64,000 bases of DNA from JAZNQL01 sp045531205 (GCA_045531205.1 JAZSDN010000050.1:124001-188000); one strand, 5' to 3'. Positions 25,337 through 34,067 are shown, counted from the stretch's first letter. Numbers and translations: made by a program. Notes: generated from the sequence alone by a model not told the origin.

Positions 25337-26623
25337 TTATTTTTTTAACATATCAAGCTTATTCTGGCGGCGGTTCTTAACCTCGTGAGGAATTGCCTGA
25401 ATTTCACCTGCAGCCATAAGTGCCTGTCTTGTAAGAAGAGGACCTACAAGTTCGTATATCAAAACGGCAAAAAGCGTGATATTTCTTATAAGCTCTCCAT
25501 CAGCACCAAGCTGCATTGCAGTTGTACTCATACCAAGTGCAACACCCGCCTGAGGCAAAAGTGTAATACCTAAATATTTGCAAATCTGTGGCTCGCACTT
25601 TACAAGCTTTGCGCTTCCAAAAGCACCAAAATATTTACCGAGCGAACGTGTCAAAATATAAACAACACCGATTACTACAATAGCCCAGTCTGCAAATACA
25701 TCAAGCTTTAATTCTGCACCGCTTATTACAAAGAAAAGTGCAAAAAGGGGCGATGTCCATTTGTCTGATTTTTCCATCAAATCGTGTGATAAGGGACAGA
25801 TGTTACAAAATACTGTACCAAGCATCATACATACAAGAAGTGATGAAAAATGAACGTGTACAGGACCTATATTAAATTCCATCATAGAAAGTGATACCGT
25901 TAAAAATACAAAAGCTATTGTAAGATTAAGTCTGTTTGTATTTGAGTTAAACATTTTTTCAAGCTGTGTTAAAAGCCAACCCATAACAGCACCAAGTGCT
26001 AACGAGAATATAATTTCTGTTAAAGGATTTATAATGATTGACGCAATATCTACCCCGCCAAGCTTTAAGGTCTTTGCAATACCAAAGGATACAGCAAAAA
26101 CAATAAGACCTACAGCATCATCAAGTGCAACTATAGGTAAAAGAAGCTTTGTTAAAGGTCCTTTTGCTTTATACTGTCTTACAACCATCAAAGTTGCTGC
26201 AGGAGCGGTAGCGGTTGCAACAGCCCCCAGTGTAATAAGCTGGGGCACACTGATTTTATCAGGCATAGCAAGATGCAATGCATAAAGACCTAAATCAACA
26301 AAAATTGTTGCAACTATCGCCTGTAAAATACCTATAACTGTTGCCTGTTTACCTGTTTTCTTTAAATCATCAAGGCGGAATTCATTACCTATGGAAAATG
26401 CAATAAATCCCAAAGCAACCTCTGATACAAGCTTTAATTTCTCTACACTTTCTGCCGTAGTAAATCCAAGACCGCTTATACCTAATCTGCCTGCACAAAA
26501 GGGGCCTATTAAAACGCCCGCTATAAGATATGCAGTTACCGAAGGTAACTTCAAAGGCTTAAATGCCCTTGTCATCAAAAGCCCTGCTAAAAGAGCTACT
26601 GAAACCGATAATAATGTACTCAT
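25337..26623 (-). CDS. Cation:proton antiporter (CPA2/KefB-like)
   Basis: 428 residues from the ATG at 26623 (AAGAAGGA site). About twelve to thirteen membrane segments form an Na+/H+ exchanger fold; ALDDAVGLIVFA near residue 170 contains the paired Asp residues of the ion site. No C-terminal TrkA-N/RCK domain is present, so it differs from full-length Kef proteins. It probably exchanges Na+ or K+ for protons for pH and ion balance. Confidence 0.88.
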   Translation of the reverse strand: MSTLLSVSVALLAGLLMTRAFKPLKLPSVTAYLIAGVLIGPFCAGRLGISGLGFTTAESVEKLKLVSEVALGFIAFSIGNEFRLDDLKKTGKQATVIGILQAIVATIFVDLGLYALHLAMPDKISVPQLITLGAVATATAPAATLMVVRQYKAKGPLTKLLLPIVALDDAVGLIVFAVSFGIAKTLKLGGVDIASIIINPLTEIIFSLALGAVMGWLLTQLEKMFNSNTNRLNLTIAFVFLTVSLSMMEFNIGPVHVHFSSLLVCMMLGTVFCNICPLSHDLMEKSDKWTSPLFALFFVISGAELKLDVFADWAIVVIGVVYILTRSLGKYFGAFGSAKLVKCEPQICKYLGITLLPQAGVALGMSTTAMQLGADGELIRNITLFAVLIYELVGPLLTRQALMAAGEIQAIPHEVKNRRQNKLDMLKK

Positions 26624-26705
26624 TGTAAATTGTCCTTCTTTCTGTGTATTTAATTTTCTTCGCAACTTTATATATTATAATACTTTATATGTATTGTATC
26701 AATAG

Positions 26706-28322
26706 TTATTTTAAAAAAATATATATTTCTGAAGTAATATCCGTTACTCTGTCTTCGCAAAACAAATAAACCTTTTCTTCCGGCAATTCAAATTTGCGTA
26801 AAAACACATGCTTTATAATTTCCTTACTCTTAACACCTATATATTCAGGTAAATATTTTTCTTTAAACCCTTCTGTTTCCAATAGTTGAAACAATATGGG
26901 CTGCATCGTTTCCATACTTCCCAAACAAGCAGGCAACGTTTTCCCTTTTGTCTGCTTTACCCAGTCAAATTTTAAGTATTCTTTAAACAGCTTATCTTCT
27001 CCAAAGTGTTCTGTATAAAATTCATATAAAATTTCATACAGTTTTTTCTGTGCAACCGCACTTACACCGTCAAAGCGTTTAGAAAAGGCTTCATAAAAAT
27101 CAAACGGCGTGGAAAATTTTGAAACAGCATATACAATACTTTTTTCAAATGCGTGGCTGTTATAAAAACGCTCCACAGTTTCTTCTATTTTTTCAAGCCT
27201 GAAAATCTCTTCTGCCGAAATAAACTCATTTTCATAAACAGTATAAGGTGGCGAAACCGAAAACTTATACTTAAACTGTTCTGCCTCTTTTCTGATTTTT
27301 GACCCCTTTAAAAGCTTTAAAAAACCAAGCTGCAGGCAATCTGTCATAAGATTATATGTATCATTGAAAGACTTTTTAAATATATCATAGCTTTCATACG
27401 GAAGGCCTGCTATCAAATCTGTATGCACATGTATATTCCCCATCTGCATCAAACGCCTTATTTTTTCAAAAAGAACTTCTGTATCTGTATGCCTGCAAAC
27501 CGCTAAAAGCGTTTTTGGGAATGTGCTTTGTATTCCTATTTCAAACTGAAATTTTCCTTTAGGTACAGTTTTTAAATACTCAAATTCTTCCTCGCAAAGC
27601 AAGTCTCCTGCAAGTTCAAAGTGAAATTTGGTATGCTGACACTTTTCTGCCGCATACTTCCATATTTTAAGAGCCCTTCTTCTGTCCGCATTGAATGTGC
27701 GGTCTACAAATTTTACCAGGTCCACTCCTGCTTCATCAAACATCTTAAGCTCCTCGCAGACCTTTTGCACACTTTTAAAACGTACACCTTTGTCAATTGA
27801 TGAAAGACAATAGCTGCAAGCATACGGACAACCTCTTGAGCTTTCATAGTACAAAAGTCGATGTCTGTTTTCGCATAAATCCTCTTTTGTATATGCAAAC
27901 GGAAGTGCATCAAGAGATTCAGACACCCCGTAAATAGTTCTCTCTTCACAATTTCCCAATACATATTCGCAAACTGCAACTTCCCCCTCGCCGCATATTA
28001 CACAATCGGCAAAAGTATACTTTTCAGGATCAAATGAAACCTCGGGCCCACCTAACAAAATTTTGCATTCAGGTTTTACTGCCTTTAAGTCCATACATAT
28101 TCTCTTTATAAGCTCTATGTTCCATAAATAGCACGAAAAGGCGTATATATCGCTCTCGCTTAAAAGAATCGATTGCATAATCTGCCGAAACGGCTCGTTT
28201 ACCGAGTGCTCGAGTATAGTGGCACAAATGCCCCTTTCCTCGCATGCAGCACGAATAGAGCGAACCGCCAAAGATGTATGACAATATTTTGCATTACAGG
28301 CAATAAGGGTTATAGATTTCAT
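26706..28322 (-). CDS. B12-binding radical SAM protein, DUF4080 C terminus
   Basis: 538 residues. An N-terminal cobalamin-binding Rossmann domain (about residues 1-130, with ILLGGPEVSFDP) is followed by a radical SAM domain with CPYACSYC near residue 170. The C-terminal region (from about 370) matches the DUF4080 extension. Cobalamin-dependent radical SAM enzymes typically methylate unactivated carbons, but no substrate has been established for this subfamily. It is monocistronic; a hairpin repeat lies just upstream of its ribosome site (GAGGATTTT). Confidence 0.88.
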   Translation of the reverse strand: MKSITLIACNAKYCHTSLAVRSIRAACEERGICATILEHSVNEPFRQIMQSILLSESDIYAFSCYLWNIELIKRICMDLKAVKPECKILLGGPEVSFDPEKYTFADCVICGEGEVAVCEYVLGNCEERTIYGVSESLDALPFAYTKEDLCENRHRLLYYESSRGCPYACSYCLSSIDKGVRFKSVQKVCEELKMFDEAGVDLVKFVDRTFNADRRRALKIWKYAAEKCQHTKFHFELAGDLLCEEEFEYLKTVPKGKFQFEIGIQSTFPKTLLAVCRHTDTEVLFEKIRRLMQMGNIHVHTDLIAGLPYESYDIFKKSFNDTYNLMTDCLQLGFLKLLKGSKIRKEAEQFKYKFSVSPPYTVYENEFISAEEIFRLEKIEETVERFYNSHAFEKSIVYAVSKFSTPFDFYEAFSKRFDGVSAVAQKKLYEILYEFYTEHFGEDKLFKEYLKFDWVKQTKGKTLPACLGSMETMQPILFQLLETEGFKEKYLPEYIGVKSKEIIKHVFLRKFELPEEKVYLFCEDRVTDITSEIYIFLK

Positions 28323-28358
28323 AAAATCCTCTTTTCCTTTTTCTCATTTTTGACATAT

Positions 28359-28453
28359 CTCGCCTACGGCGAGGATATTCAAAAATATATCGCATCTTTA
28401 GATATATCGCGTACGAAGTACATATCGCAAATTCCGTCAGGAATTTATATCGC
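28359..28453. repeat. Second copy of the ATATCGC hairpin repeat
   Basis: ATATCGC occurs at 28387, 28404, 28422 and 28447, separated by small palindromes ATC-TTTA-GAT, GTAC-GAA-GTAC and AAATTCC-GTCA-GGAATTT; the last differs from the 6.9-kb copy by one base. A hairpin CTCGCC-TAC-GGCGAG precedes the array. The 220-nt gap 28323-28542 contains no gene. This is half of the arrangement seen at 6742-6946. Confidence 0.85.
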
Positions 28454-28515
28454 TGCAGTCCTATGCACCGCATATAAAAACTGTATAATCTAGATGTCAC
28501 AAATTTAAAAATATA

Positions 28516-28535
28516 GTTCATATCAAGTTAGAATC
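28516..28535 (-). repeat. Boundary element A, copy 1
   Basis: A 20-mer GTTCATATCAAGTTAGAATC (read on +), 8 nt beyond the stop codon of the small ORF. It matches elements at 29041, 29846 and 30240 with consensus GTTCRTRWYAAGTTARRAWY. Confidence 0.6.
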
Positions 28536-28542
28536 AAAAAAT

Positions 28543-28956
28543 TTAATGTCCTCGTAAATCCAAATAATAGAATGGTGCGCTTTTAGCATATACCAACACA
28601 TAATATTTTTTTGAGTTATCTATAACATACTTTGAAAATTGTCTGCTTGTTTTGGTTTCTAAGTGCAATTCTTCAAAATGTAAAACTTCGTATGCATCTG
28701 GAAATCTATCCTTCACAATTTCTTTTTCATATTCACTTTCAATTAAAGCAGTCACTATCAAATATGTATGATTACCATTCGCAACATTGCCACAACCATT
28801 TAATGTATCTATCATACCAATATCGTCAACTTCAGTGATAACTTTTTCAACTTCTATTTTATATTGTTCACATGCAAAATCGTCAACCCAATACGGCATA
28901 CAAAAACATATAACAACTAATGATACAGCCAAAATTCCAACAATAACTTTTTTCAT
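28543..28956 (-). CDS. Small secreted or membrane-anchored protein of unknown function
   Basis: 137 residues from the ATG at 28956 (GGAG 12 nt upstream). The first 20 residues (MKKVIVGILAVSLVVICFC) form a signal or anchor segment; the cysteines at its end might allow lipid attachment but there is no clean lipobox. The remainder is mixed and acidic with no motif I recognise. It is the first of three small accessory genes separated by the A/B elements. Confidence 0.6.
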   Translation of the reverse strand: MKKVIVGILAVSLVVICFCMPYWVDDFACEQYKIEVEKVITEVDDIGMIDTLNGCGNVANGNHTYLIVTALIESEYEKEIVKDRFPDAYEVLHFEELHLETKTSRQFSKYVIDNSKKYYVLVYAKSAPFYYLDLRGH

Positions 28957-28972
28957 GTATGTTCGTTTCTCC

Positions 28973-29060
28973 TTTCTACATCTTTCGACACATCCATATT
29001 GCGACACATAAGGTTTAGATGCCAAGTTTCTTGGCTGCAGGTTCGTGACAAGTTAAGAAT
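28973..29060 (-). repeat. Composite intergenic element (B plus A), long form
   Basis: Read on +, element B (TTTCTACATCTTTCGACA, 28973-28990) lies just upstream of the small secreted gene, and element A (GTTCGTGACAAGTTAAGAAT, 29041-29060) lies just after the DUF4886 gene stop. The 50-nt centre includes the hairpin CCAAG-TTT-CTTGG. Confidence 0.65.
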
Positions 29061-29074
29061 AAAAAATATATGTT

Positions 29075-29800
29075 TTAAATACCGCAGATTTCTTCAACAC
29101 ATTTTTTTGCTATCTTAATTTCTGTTTGTGGAACTTCTTCATCAAAATCAGAAAATGTATTGTTTATAACATCATTTCCCGTCAGCATTTTATACCAAAG
29201 CAACCCAAGTGCATATCTGCCAAGACCTAAACTTGCATGGTATGTATCTCTATGTACTTTCTCTATTCCTGAGTCTATAAGTCTTTGAAAAATTTTTCCT
29301 GATGGTATAACTAAATCTGCATTGATTGCTTCAGCCGCTTTTTCATATGATACCTCTATATCTTTAAACATATTGCTATGATTGCTATACCCCATTTCAA
29401 CATTTAGACGATGAGAGTCTTGTTCATACGCCCAGGTCTGATGAATTGCAATCTTTGCTTTAGGCACACATAATCTTACATACTCAACTATTTTATCAAG
29501 ATATGGTTGATAAGTTTCATAGTAAGGTGATTTAGAGCTGACTTGTTGAATTGTTACAACGTCCCAATCACGATTTAAAAGTGCCTCCTTTAATGACACC
29601 TTAAATCCTGTGCTTTCTCCATTCATTTCAAGCATATATGCTCTTTCCTCATTTATCATATTTCTATAGTGAAGAGAAAGAGGACATCCTCCTATATAAA
29701 GATTGAATGTGTTAAGAGTACATCCATCAGCCTTTGAAATCCTATGCAGATATCTATGAGCATCCTGAGAAAAGCTATTTCCTATTGATAAAATATTCAT
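29075..29800 (-). CDS. DUF4886 family SGNH-like hydrolase
   Basis: 241 residues. The N-terminal IGNSFSQDAHRYLH carries the family serine block, corresponding to the GDS nucleophile motif of SGNH/GDSL esterases. IQQVSSKSP and a C-terminal D-TYHASLGLGRYALGL with the D..H pair complete the site. Families of this type deacetylate or de-esterify carbohydrates. No signal peptide is present, so it is cytoplasmic. It is an accessory gene in the cassette-like segment, with an AAAAGGAG site. Confidence 0.8.
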   Translation of the reverse strand: MNILSIGNSFSQDAHRYLHRISKADGCTLNTFNLYIGGCPLSLHYRNMINEERAYMLEMNGESTGFKVSLKEALLNRDWDVVTIQQVSSKSPYYETYQPYLDKIVEYVRLCVPKAKIAIHQTWAYEQDSHRLNVEMGYSNHSNMFKDIEVSYEKAAEAINADLVIPSGKIFQRLIDSGIEKVHRDTYHASLGLGRYALGLLWYKMLTGNDVINNTFSDFDEEVPQTEIKIAKKCVEEICGI

Positions 29801-29817
29801 TTTTTAACTACTCCTTT

Positions 29818-29865
29818 TTTCAATATTTTTCGACAATCTTTATAAGTTCGTGTTAAGTTAGAAAC
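29818..29865 (-). repeat. Composite intergenic element (B plus A), short form
   Basis: Read on +: B is TTTCAATATTTTTCGACA (29818-29835), then a 10-nt centre, then A is GTTCGTGTTAAGTTAGAAAC (29846-29865). It separates the DUF4886 gene from the 102-residue membrane protein gene. Confidence 0.65.
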
Positions 29866-29875
29866 AAAAATAATA

Positions 29876-30184
29876 TTAGAACATCGAACTAACAAAAATA
29901 GCAGTTATTACGCCACCTATAATAGCTGAAACAATTCCTAAAATAATACAATTTTTTCCTACGGATTTATCATCGGCATTATCTTTTGATAGCAAAATCA
30001 CACCCAAAATATAACCTACAAGTGGAATTAAAAAACTAATCACATATCTGAATACATTGTTTTCTTTTTCTTTATATTGCATATTGGAGTTGTTGGGATT
30101 CTTATTTGATTTCTTAAAAACTACTACACATACCAATATAATAGCCACAAATATAAACATTCCTATTAAACTCATTAATCTCAT
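29876..30184 (-). CDS. Small membrane protein, unknown function
   Basis: 102 residues: one N-terminal helix (about residues 4-22), a polar Asn/Lys-rich linker, and two more helices (about 46-64 and 78-100). A GGAGGAG site 6-7 nt before the ATG supports expression. No family is recognised beyond a DUF4190-like appearance. It is the third gene of the cassette-like segment and has no visible partner. Confidence 0.6.
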   Translation of the reverse strand: MRLMSLIGMFIFVAIILVCVVVFKKSNKNPNNSNMQYKEKENNVFRYVISFLIPLVGYILGVILLSKDNADDKSVGKNCIILGIVSAIIGGVITAIFVSSMF

Positions 30185-30210
30185 TCTTTTTTCTCCTCCA
30201 TATTTTTAAT

Positions 30211-30259
30211 TTTCAACATTTTTCTACATCCCTTACTATGATTTTAGCAAGTTAAGGAT
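30211..30259 (-). repeat. Composite intergenic element (B plus A), short form
   Basis: Read on +: B is TTTCAACATTTTTCTACA (30211-30228), an 11-nt centre, then A is GATTTTAGCAAGTTAAGGAT (30240-30259), the most divergent A copy. There is no gene directly behind A; about 150 nt of non-coding DNA and a terminator follow. Confidence 0.55.
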
Positions 30260-30354
30260 AAAAAATTTTTGATTTTCTAAGGCTCCTATTGGCAGGAAGG
30301 ATTTTTATTCCAGGCATAGCAAGCCTTTAAACGCAATGCACAATCCGAATGCCA

Positions 30355-30396
30355 AAAAATAACCGTTTCACTTTTTACGGTCAAACGGTTATTTTT
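30355..30396 (-). terminator. Terminator of the dnaG-rpoD-trmK-DUF1858 operon
   Basis: AATAACCGTTT and its complement with flanking A/T runs, 18 nt after the DUF1858 stop codon on the minus strand. Confidence 0.85.
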
Positions 30397-30413
30397 ATAT
30401 TTATTTGACTTTA

Positions 30414-30614
30414 TTATTCGCCTAAGAAATCGTTAAGCTTTTCGATAAGCTCGTCTGCGTCAACGCCGTGAACTGCACAAGCTTCTTCAATGCTTTCGCC
30501 TGTTGCTGAAGGGCAACCAAGGCAATGCATTCCTATTTCAAGAAAATACTTTGCTGTTCCTTCATCCATTCTTAATACATCTGCAATTATTGTGTCCTTT
30601 GTTACTTTTGCCAT
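30414..30614 (-). CDS. DUF1858 (hybrid-cluster-associated disulfide) protein
   Basis: 66 residues. The sequence DVLRMDEGTAKYFLEIGMHCLGCPSATGESIEEAC matches the DUF1858/TIGR03980 family, whose CxxC pair (CLGC) is thought to be redox active or to bind a metal. The same domain forms the N terminus of ScdA/RIC iron-sulphur repair proteins. It overlaps trmK by 13 nt and ends the rpoD operon. Function in isolation is unknown. Confidence 0.85.
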   Translation of the reverse strand: MAKVTKDTIIADVLRMDEGTAKYFLEIGMHCLGCPSATGESIEEACAVHGVDADELIEKLNDFLGE

Positions 30615-31264
30615 TTTTTATTCTTCCTTTCTTCAATATCTAAAAGTAAATTTTTATAATAATCTAATTGGTCTTTATTCTTTGATTTTTCTATACCTTG
30701 CACAGCCGTTTTAAACTTAACATAAAGCCTTTCGCAAAGCTCCGAAAAAAGAGGGTCTGCATAAAGATTTTTTCCTATAAAGTATTCTATTTCGGAATAT
30801 TCCTCGCTTTCCCCTTTTTCTGCAACTAGTACTGTGTATAGCTTGCCATCTTCCAAAACAAGGGTTTCATCCAAAATTACATAACCCTTTTTTGCAAGGT
30901 AACGGCGAAGCTTGTCCGTCATAGTCATAGGCTGCAAAATAAAGGTTTTATCGCAAGGTGTCGCCTCCAGAATTTCAGAAATTAAAATTCCGCCCATTCC
31001 TGCAATTATAACTGTGTCATATTCGCTTGTGTCTATACCCTCAAGTCCGTTTGTAAGAAAAGTGTCTACATTAACACCGTGCAAGGCTATGTTTTGCTTT
31101 GCTCTGTCAAGAGGTCCTTTCCCTATATCTGTTGCAAGAGCCTTTTTTGCAATCCCCTTTTCCATAAGATATATCGGGATATATGCGTGGTCTGTGCCTA
31201 CATCAATAACACTTGCACCTTTTTTTACTTTTGAGGCTATAACTTTTAATCTTTCGGAATTCAT
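30602..31264 (-). CDS. trmK: tRNA (adenine(22)-N1)-methyltransferase
   Basis: 220 residues, Rossmann-type methyltransferase with SAM motif VIDVGTDHAYIPIYL near residue 18, IAGMGG near residue 85 and LQPM in the target region. TrmK methylates N1 of A22 in the D-loop of tRNA. Its ATG overlaps the rpoD stop codon (TAATG), the conserved rpoD-trmK linkage of Firmicutes. Confidence 0.95.
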   Translation of the reverse strand: MNSERLKVIASKVKKGASVIDVGTDHAYIPIYLMEKGIAKKALATDIGKGPLDRAKQNIALHGVNVDTFLTNGLEGIDTSEYDTVIIAGMGGILISEILEATPCDKTFILQPMTMTDKLRRYLAKKGYVILDETLVLEDGKLYTVLVAEKGESEEYSEIEYFIGKNLYADPLFSELCERLYVKFKTAVQGIEKSKNKDQLDYYKNLLLDIEERKNKKWQK

Positions 31265-32343
31265 TATTCAAGAAAATCCTTTATCTTCTTACTGCGGCTT
31301 GGGTGACGAAGCTTTCTTAATGCTTTTGCTTCTATCTGACGGATTCTTTCTCTTGTTACGTTAAATACTTTACCTACTTCTTCAAGTGTACGGGGTCTTC
31401 CGTCATCAAGACCAAAACGCAGTCTTAAAACCTTTTCTTCTCTTGAAGTTAATGTATCAAGTACATCCATAAGCTGTTCTTTCAGCATTGTAAATGATGC
31501 AACCTCGCTTGGTGCGGGAGCATCGTCATCAGGAATAAAGTCACCAAGATGACTGTCCTCTTCTTCGCCTATAGGAGTTTCAAGCGAAACAGGTTCCTGT
31601 GCTATTTTCATTATTTCGCGTACCTTTTCGATAGGCATATTCATTTCTTTTGCTATTTCTTCGGGGTTTGGGTCTCTGCCGAGTTCCTGCAAAAGCTGAC
31701 GCGAAACACGTATAAGTTTATTTATTGTTTCAACCATGTGAACAGGTATACGAATAGTCCTTGCCTGGTCTGCAATAGCTCTTGTAATAGCCTGTCTTAT
31801 CCACCATGTAGCATAGGTACTGAACTTAAATCCCTTTGCATAGTCAAACTTTTCAACCGCTTTTATAAGACCTAAGTTACCTTCCTGAATAAGGTCCAAA
31901 AAGAGCATACCTCTTCCTACATAGTGCTTTGCAATACTTACAACCAGACGAAGGTTTGCTTCGGTAAGTCTTTTCTTTGCTTCAACATCCCCTTCAGCCA
32001 TTCTGCTTGCAAGCTCGGTTTCTTCTTCGGGAGTCAAGAGGTCTACTTTACCGATTTCCTTAAGGTACATTCTTACATGGTCGTCAACGTTTACGCCTTC
32101 AGGCAATGTAAGGTCGATTTCTTCCTCTTCGTTAGCGGCAATTTCCTTTAAATCCTCTTCAATATTGCCAATAACCTCGATATCCATCGCCTCGATAGAT
32201 TCATACACCTTTTCTATCTGTTCAGGATCAAGTTCTAACTCGTCAAGTGCATCTAAAATTTCTTTATATGTCAATACACCTTTCTTTTTACCTTTTTCGA
32301 TAAGTTCCTTTACAATGGCTTTTTTATTTGCTTTATCAGTCAT
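31264..32343 (-). CDS. rpoD: Primary sigma factor (sigma-70/sigma-A)
   Basis: 359 residues. Region 1.1 is short and acidic; region 1.2 has VRMYLKEIGKVDLLT; region 2 has LDLIQEGNLGLIKAVEKFDY...FSTYATWWIRQAI (-10 recognition); region 4 ends VTRERIRQIEAKALRKLRHPSR (-35 recognition). It directs RNA polymerase to TTGACA/TATAAT promoters, which agrees with those seen in the window. It overlaps the end of dnaG by 4 nt, the classical macromolecular-synthesis arrangement. Confidence 0.97.
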   Translation of the reverse strand: MTDKANKKAIVKELIEKGKKKGVLTYKEILDALDELELDPEQIEKVYESIEAMDIEVIGNIEEDLKEIAANEEEEIDLTLPEGVNVDDHVRMYLKEIGKVDLLTPEEETELASRMAEGDVEAKKRLTEANLRLVVSIAKHYVGRGMLFLDLIQEGNLGLIKAVEKFDYAKGFKFSTYATWWIRQAITRAIADQARTIRIPVHMVETINKLIRVSRQLLQELGRDPNPEEIAKEMNMPIEKVREIMKIAQEPVSLETPIGEEEDSHLGDFIPDDDAPAPSEVASFTMLKEQLMDVLDTLTSREEKVLRLRFGLDDGRPRTLEEVGKVFNVTRERIRQIEAKALRKLRHPSRSKKIKDFLE

Positions 32344-34067
32344 TGTGAGGCCTCCTCTCTCTGTTTCTTAAGCAGTAAAGCGTTCAGTACTTCTATATTC
32401 CCTTCGCTTATTGCCTTTTTTACACTGGCATCGTGCTGCTCTTTTTTTATAGTATTTATAAGTTCAACTGCCGCTTTTTCGTTATCCTCATAATTTAACG
32501 GCATTGCCATTGCCGAAGCCGCATACGAGGCTTCTTCTTCGGCAAATTCAGTCACAATAAGTGATGAATCTTTATTCTCAAGTAATTTTGAAATAACTTT
32601 TTTGTGTACAGTAGCTTCGAAAAGCTCTTCTGTAATATTAAATTTCTGTAAAAGCTTTCTGTCAGCCGTACAAAGGGAAATAAGTCTTTTTTCGCTTTGA
32701 GAAAAATCCGAACCCTTTTGTCTTTTTGGCATAACCGCCTGTTTCATAATATCGCGTTCGTTTTTCTTATCTTTTCTGCGTGATTTCTTATTTATTTCAG
32801 TTTCAATCGCCTGCGGGGCTATCCCCGTTTCATTTGCAAGCTTATTAACTAAAAAATCGCGTTCTATGCTTCCCTTTACTCCTAAAAGTATGTTTACGCA
32901 TTCACCTAAGTATTCTATCTTTTGAGTATCGTTTTTTATATCATACTTCTTTTTAAGTTTTTCTATTCTGTATTCACTTATTGTTTTTGCTTTTTTTACC
33001 TGGTCAATAAAGAGTTGCGCACTGTTTTTCTTTATAAATTCGTCAGGATCTTTTCCTTCAGGCAGTTCAAGTATGTGTACTTTTATATCAAGCCCGTCAA
33101 AAATTTCTATCGCACGTTCTGTTGCATTTACTCCTGCCTCATCAGTATCGTAACAAATTGTCACAGTCCCTGCAAATCTTGAAATAAGCCTTGCCTGCTC
33201 TGCTGTAAGTGCAGTTCCAAGCGATGCCACAGCATTTTTTATTCCGCTTTGATATAGGGATATTACATCCATATATCCTTCAACTAGAATAAGTTCCCCT
33301 GTGCCCGAATTTTTTGCAAGGTTTAACGAAAAAAGATTTTTTCGTTTATTAAAAACAGGCGTTTCTGCCGAGTTCAAATATTTCGCCTTATCTTCACCAA
33401 GTGCTCTTCCGCCAAAGCCTATTATATTTCCTCTTACATCGATTATAGGAAACATCAGCCTGTTTCTGAATCTGTCGTAAGCTCTGCCCTTTTCGCTCAT
33501 GGCTATAAGCCCCGCTTCAAGCAGTAAGTCCTTTTTAAAGCCTTTTGACAGTAAATGTTTTACTAGGCTGTCCCAGGTTTCGGGAGCAAAGCCAAGTCCG
33601 TATATTTTTATTGTAGTATCAGACAATCCTCTTTTTTTTGCGTATTCCATTGCTTTTGCGCCTTCTTTTGCAAAAAGCATGCTTCTGAAATATCGGGCAG
33701 TTTCGAGATTTGCCTCAAGTATTGCCTTTTTCTTTTCGTAAAGCTTACTGTCTTTGTCTGCAAAATCCTGTGTTTCTATTTTTATATTTGCTCTTTCTGC
33801 CAGAAATTTAATGGATTCAACAAAATCAAGATTTTCTATATTTTTTACAAAATCCACTACTCCGCCGCCCGCTCCACAACCAAAGCAGTGATATACCTGC
33901 CTGTCAGGCGAAACGTGGAAAGAAGGTGTTTTTTCTTTGTGAAAAGGGCATAAACCGACCATAGACGACCCCGCTCTTTTTAAAGAGACATATTTACCTA
34001 CAATATCGGTAATATCGTTCGCCGCCAATATTTCCTGTATAAGATGTTCAGGTATACGTTCAGCCAT
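32340..34067 (-). CDS. dnaG: DNA primase
   Basis: 575 residues from the ATG at 34067 (an in-frame GTG at 34088 is possible). The CHC2 zinc motif (CPFHKEKTPSFHV...YHCFGCG, residues 40-65) is followed by the catalytic core, with TOPRIM residues EGYMD and the TDEAG acidic pair, and a C-terminal helicase-binding region. It makes RNA primers at the fork. Upstream (34068-34179) about 110 nt contain a single TTGTCGAA box on the minus strand, similar to an Spo0A box. Confidence 0.96.
   Translation of the reverse strand: MAERIPEHLIQEILAANDITDIVGKYVSLKRAGSSMVGLCPFHKEKTPSFHVSPDRQVYHCFGCGAGGGVVDFVKNIENLDFVESIKFLAERANIKIETQDFADKDSKLYEKKKAILEANLETARYFRSMLFAKEGAKAMEYAKKRGLSDTTIKIYGLGFAPETWDSLVKHLLSKGFKKDLLLEAGLIAMSEKGRAYDRFRNRLMFPIIDVRGNIIGFGGRALGEDKAKYLNSAETPVFNKRKNLFSLNLAKNSGTGELILVEGYMDVISLYQSGIKNAVASLGTALTAEQARLISRFAGTVTICYDTDEAGVNATERAIEIFDGLDIKVHILELPEGKDPDEFIKKNSAQLFIDQVKKAKTISEYRIEKLKKKYDIKNDTQKIEYLGECVNILLGVKGSIERDFLVNKLANETGIAPQAIETEINKKSRRKDKKNERDIMKQAVMPKRQKGSDFSQSEKRLISLCTADRKLLQKFNITEELFEATVHKKVISKLLENKDSSLIVTEFAEEEASYAASAMAMPLNYEDNEKAAVELINTIKKEQHDASVKKAISEGNIEVLNALLLKKQREEASQ

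Noticed and set aside
28973..30259. Confirmed integron cassette array
   Set aside because: No integrase is in the window and the ends match attC core sites only partly, so it is listed only as a hypothesis.
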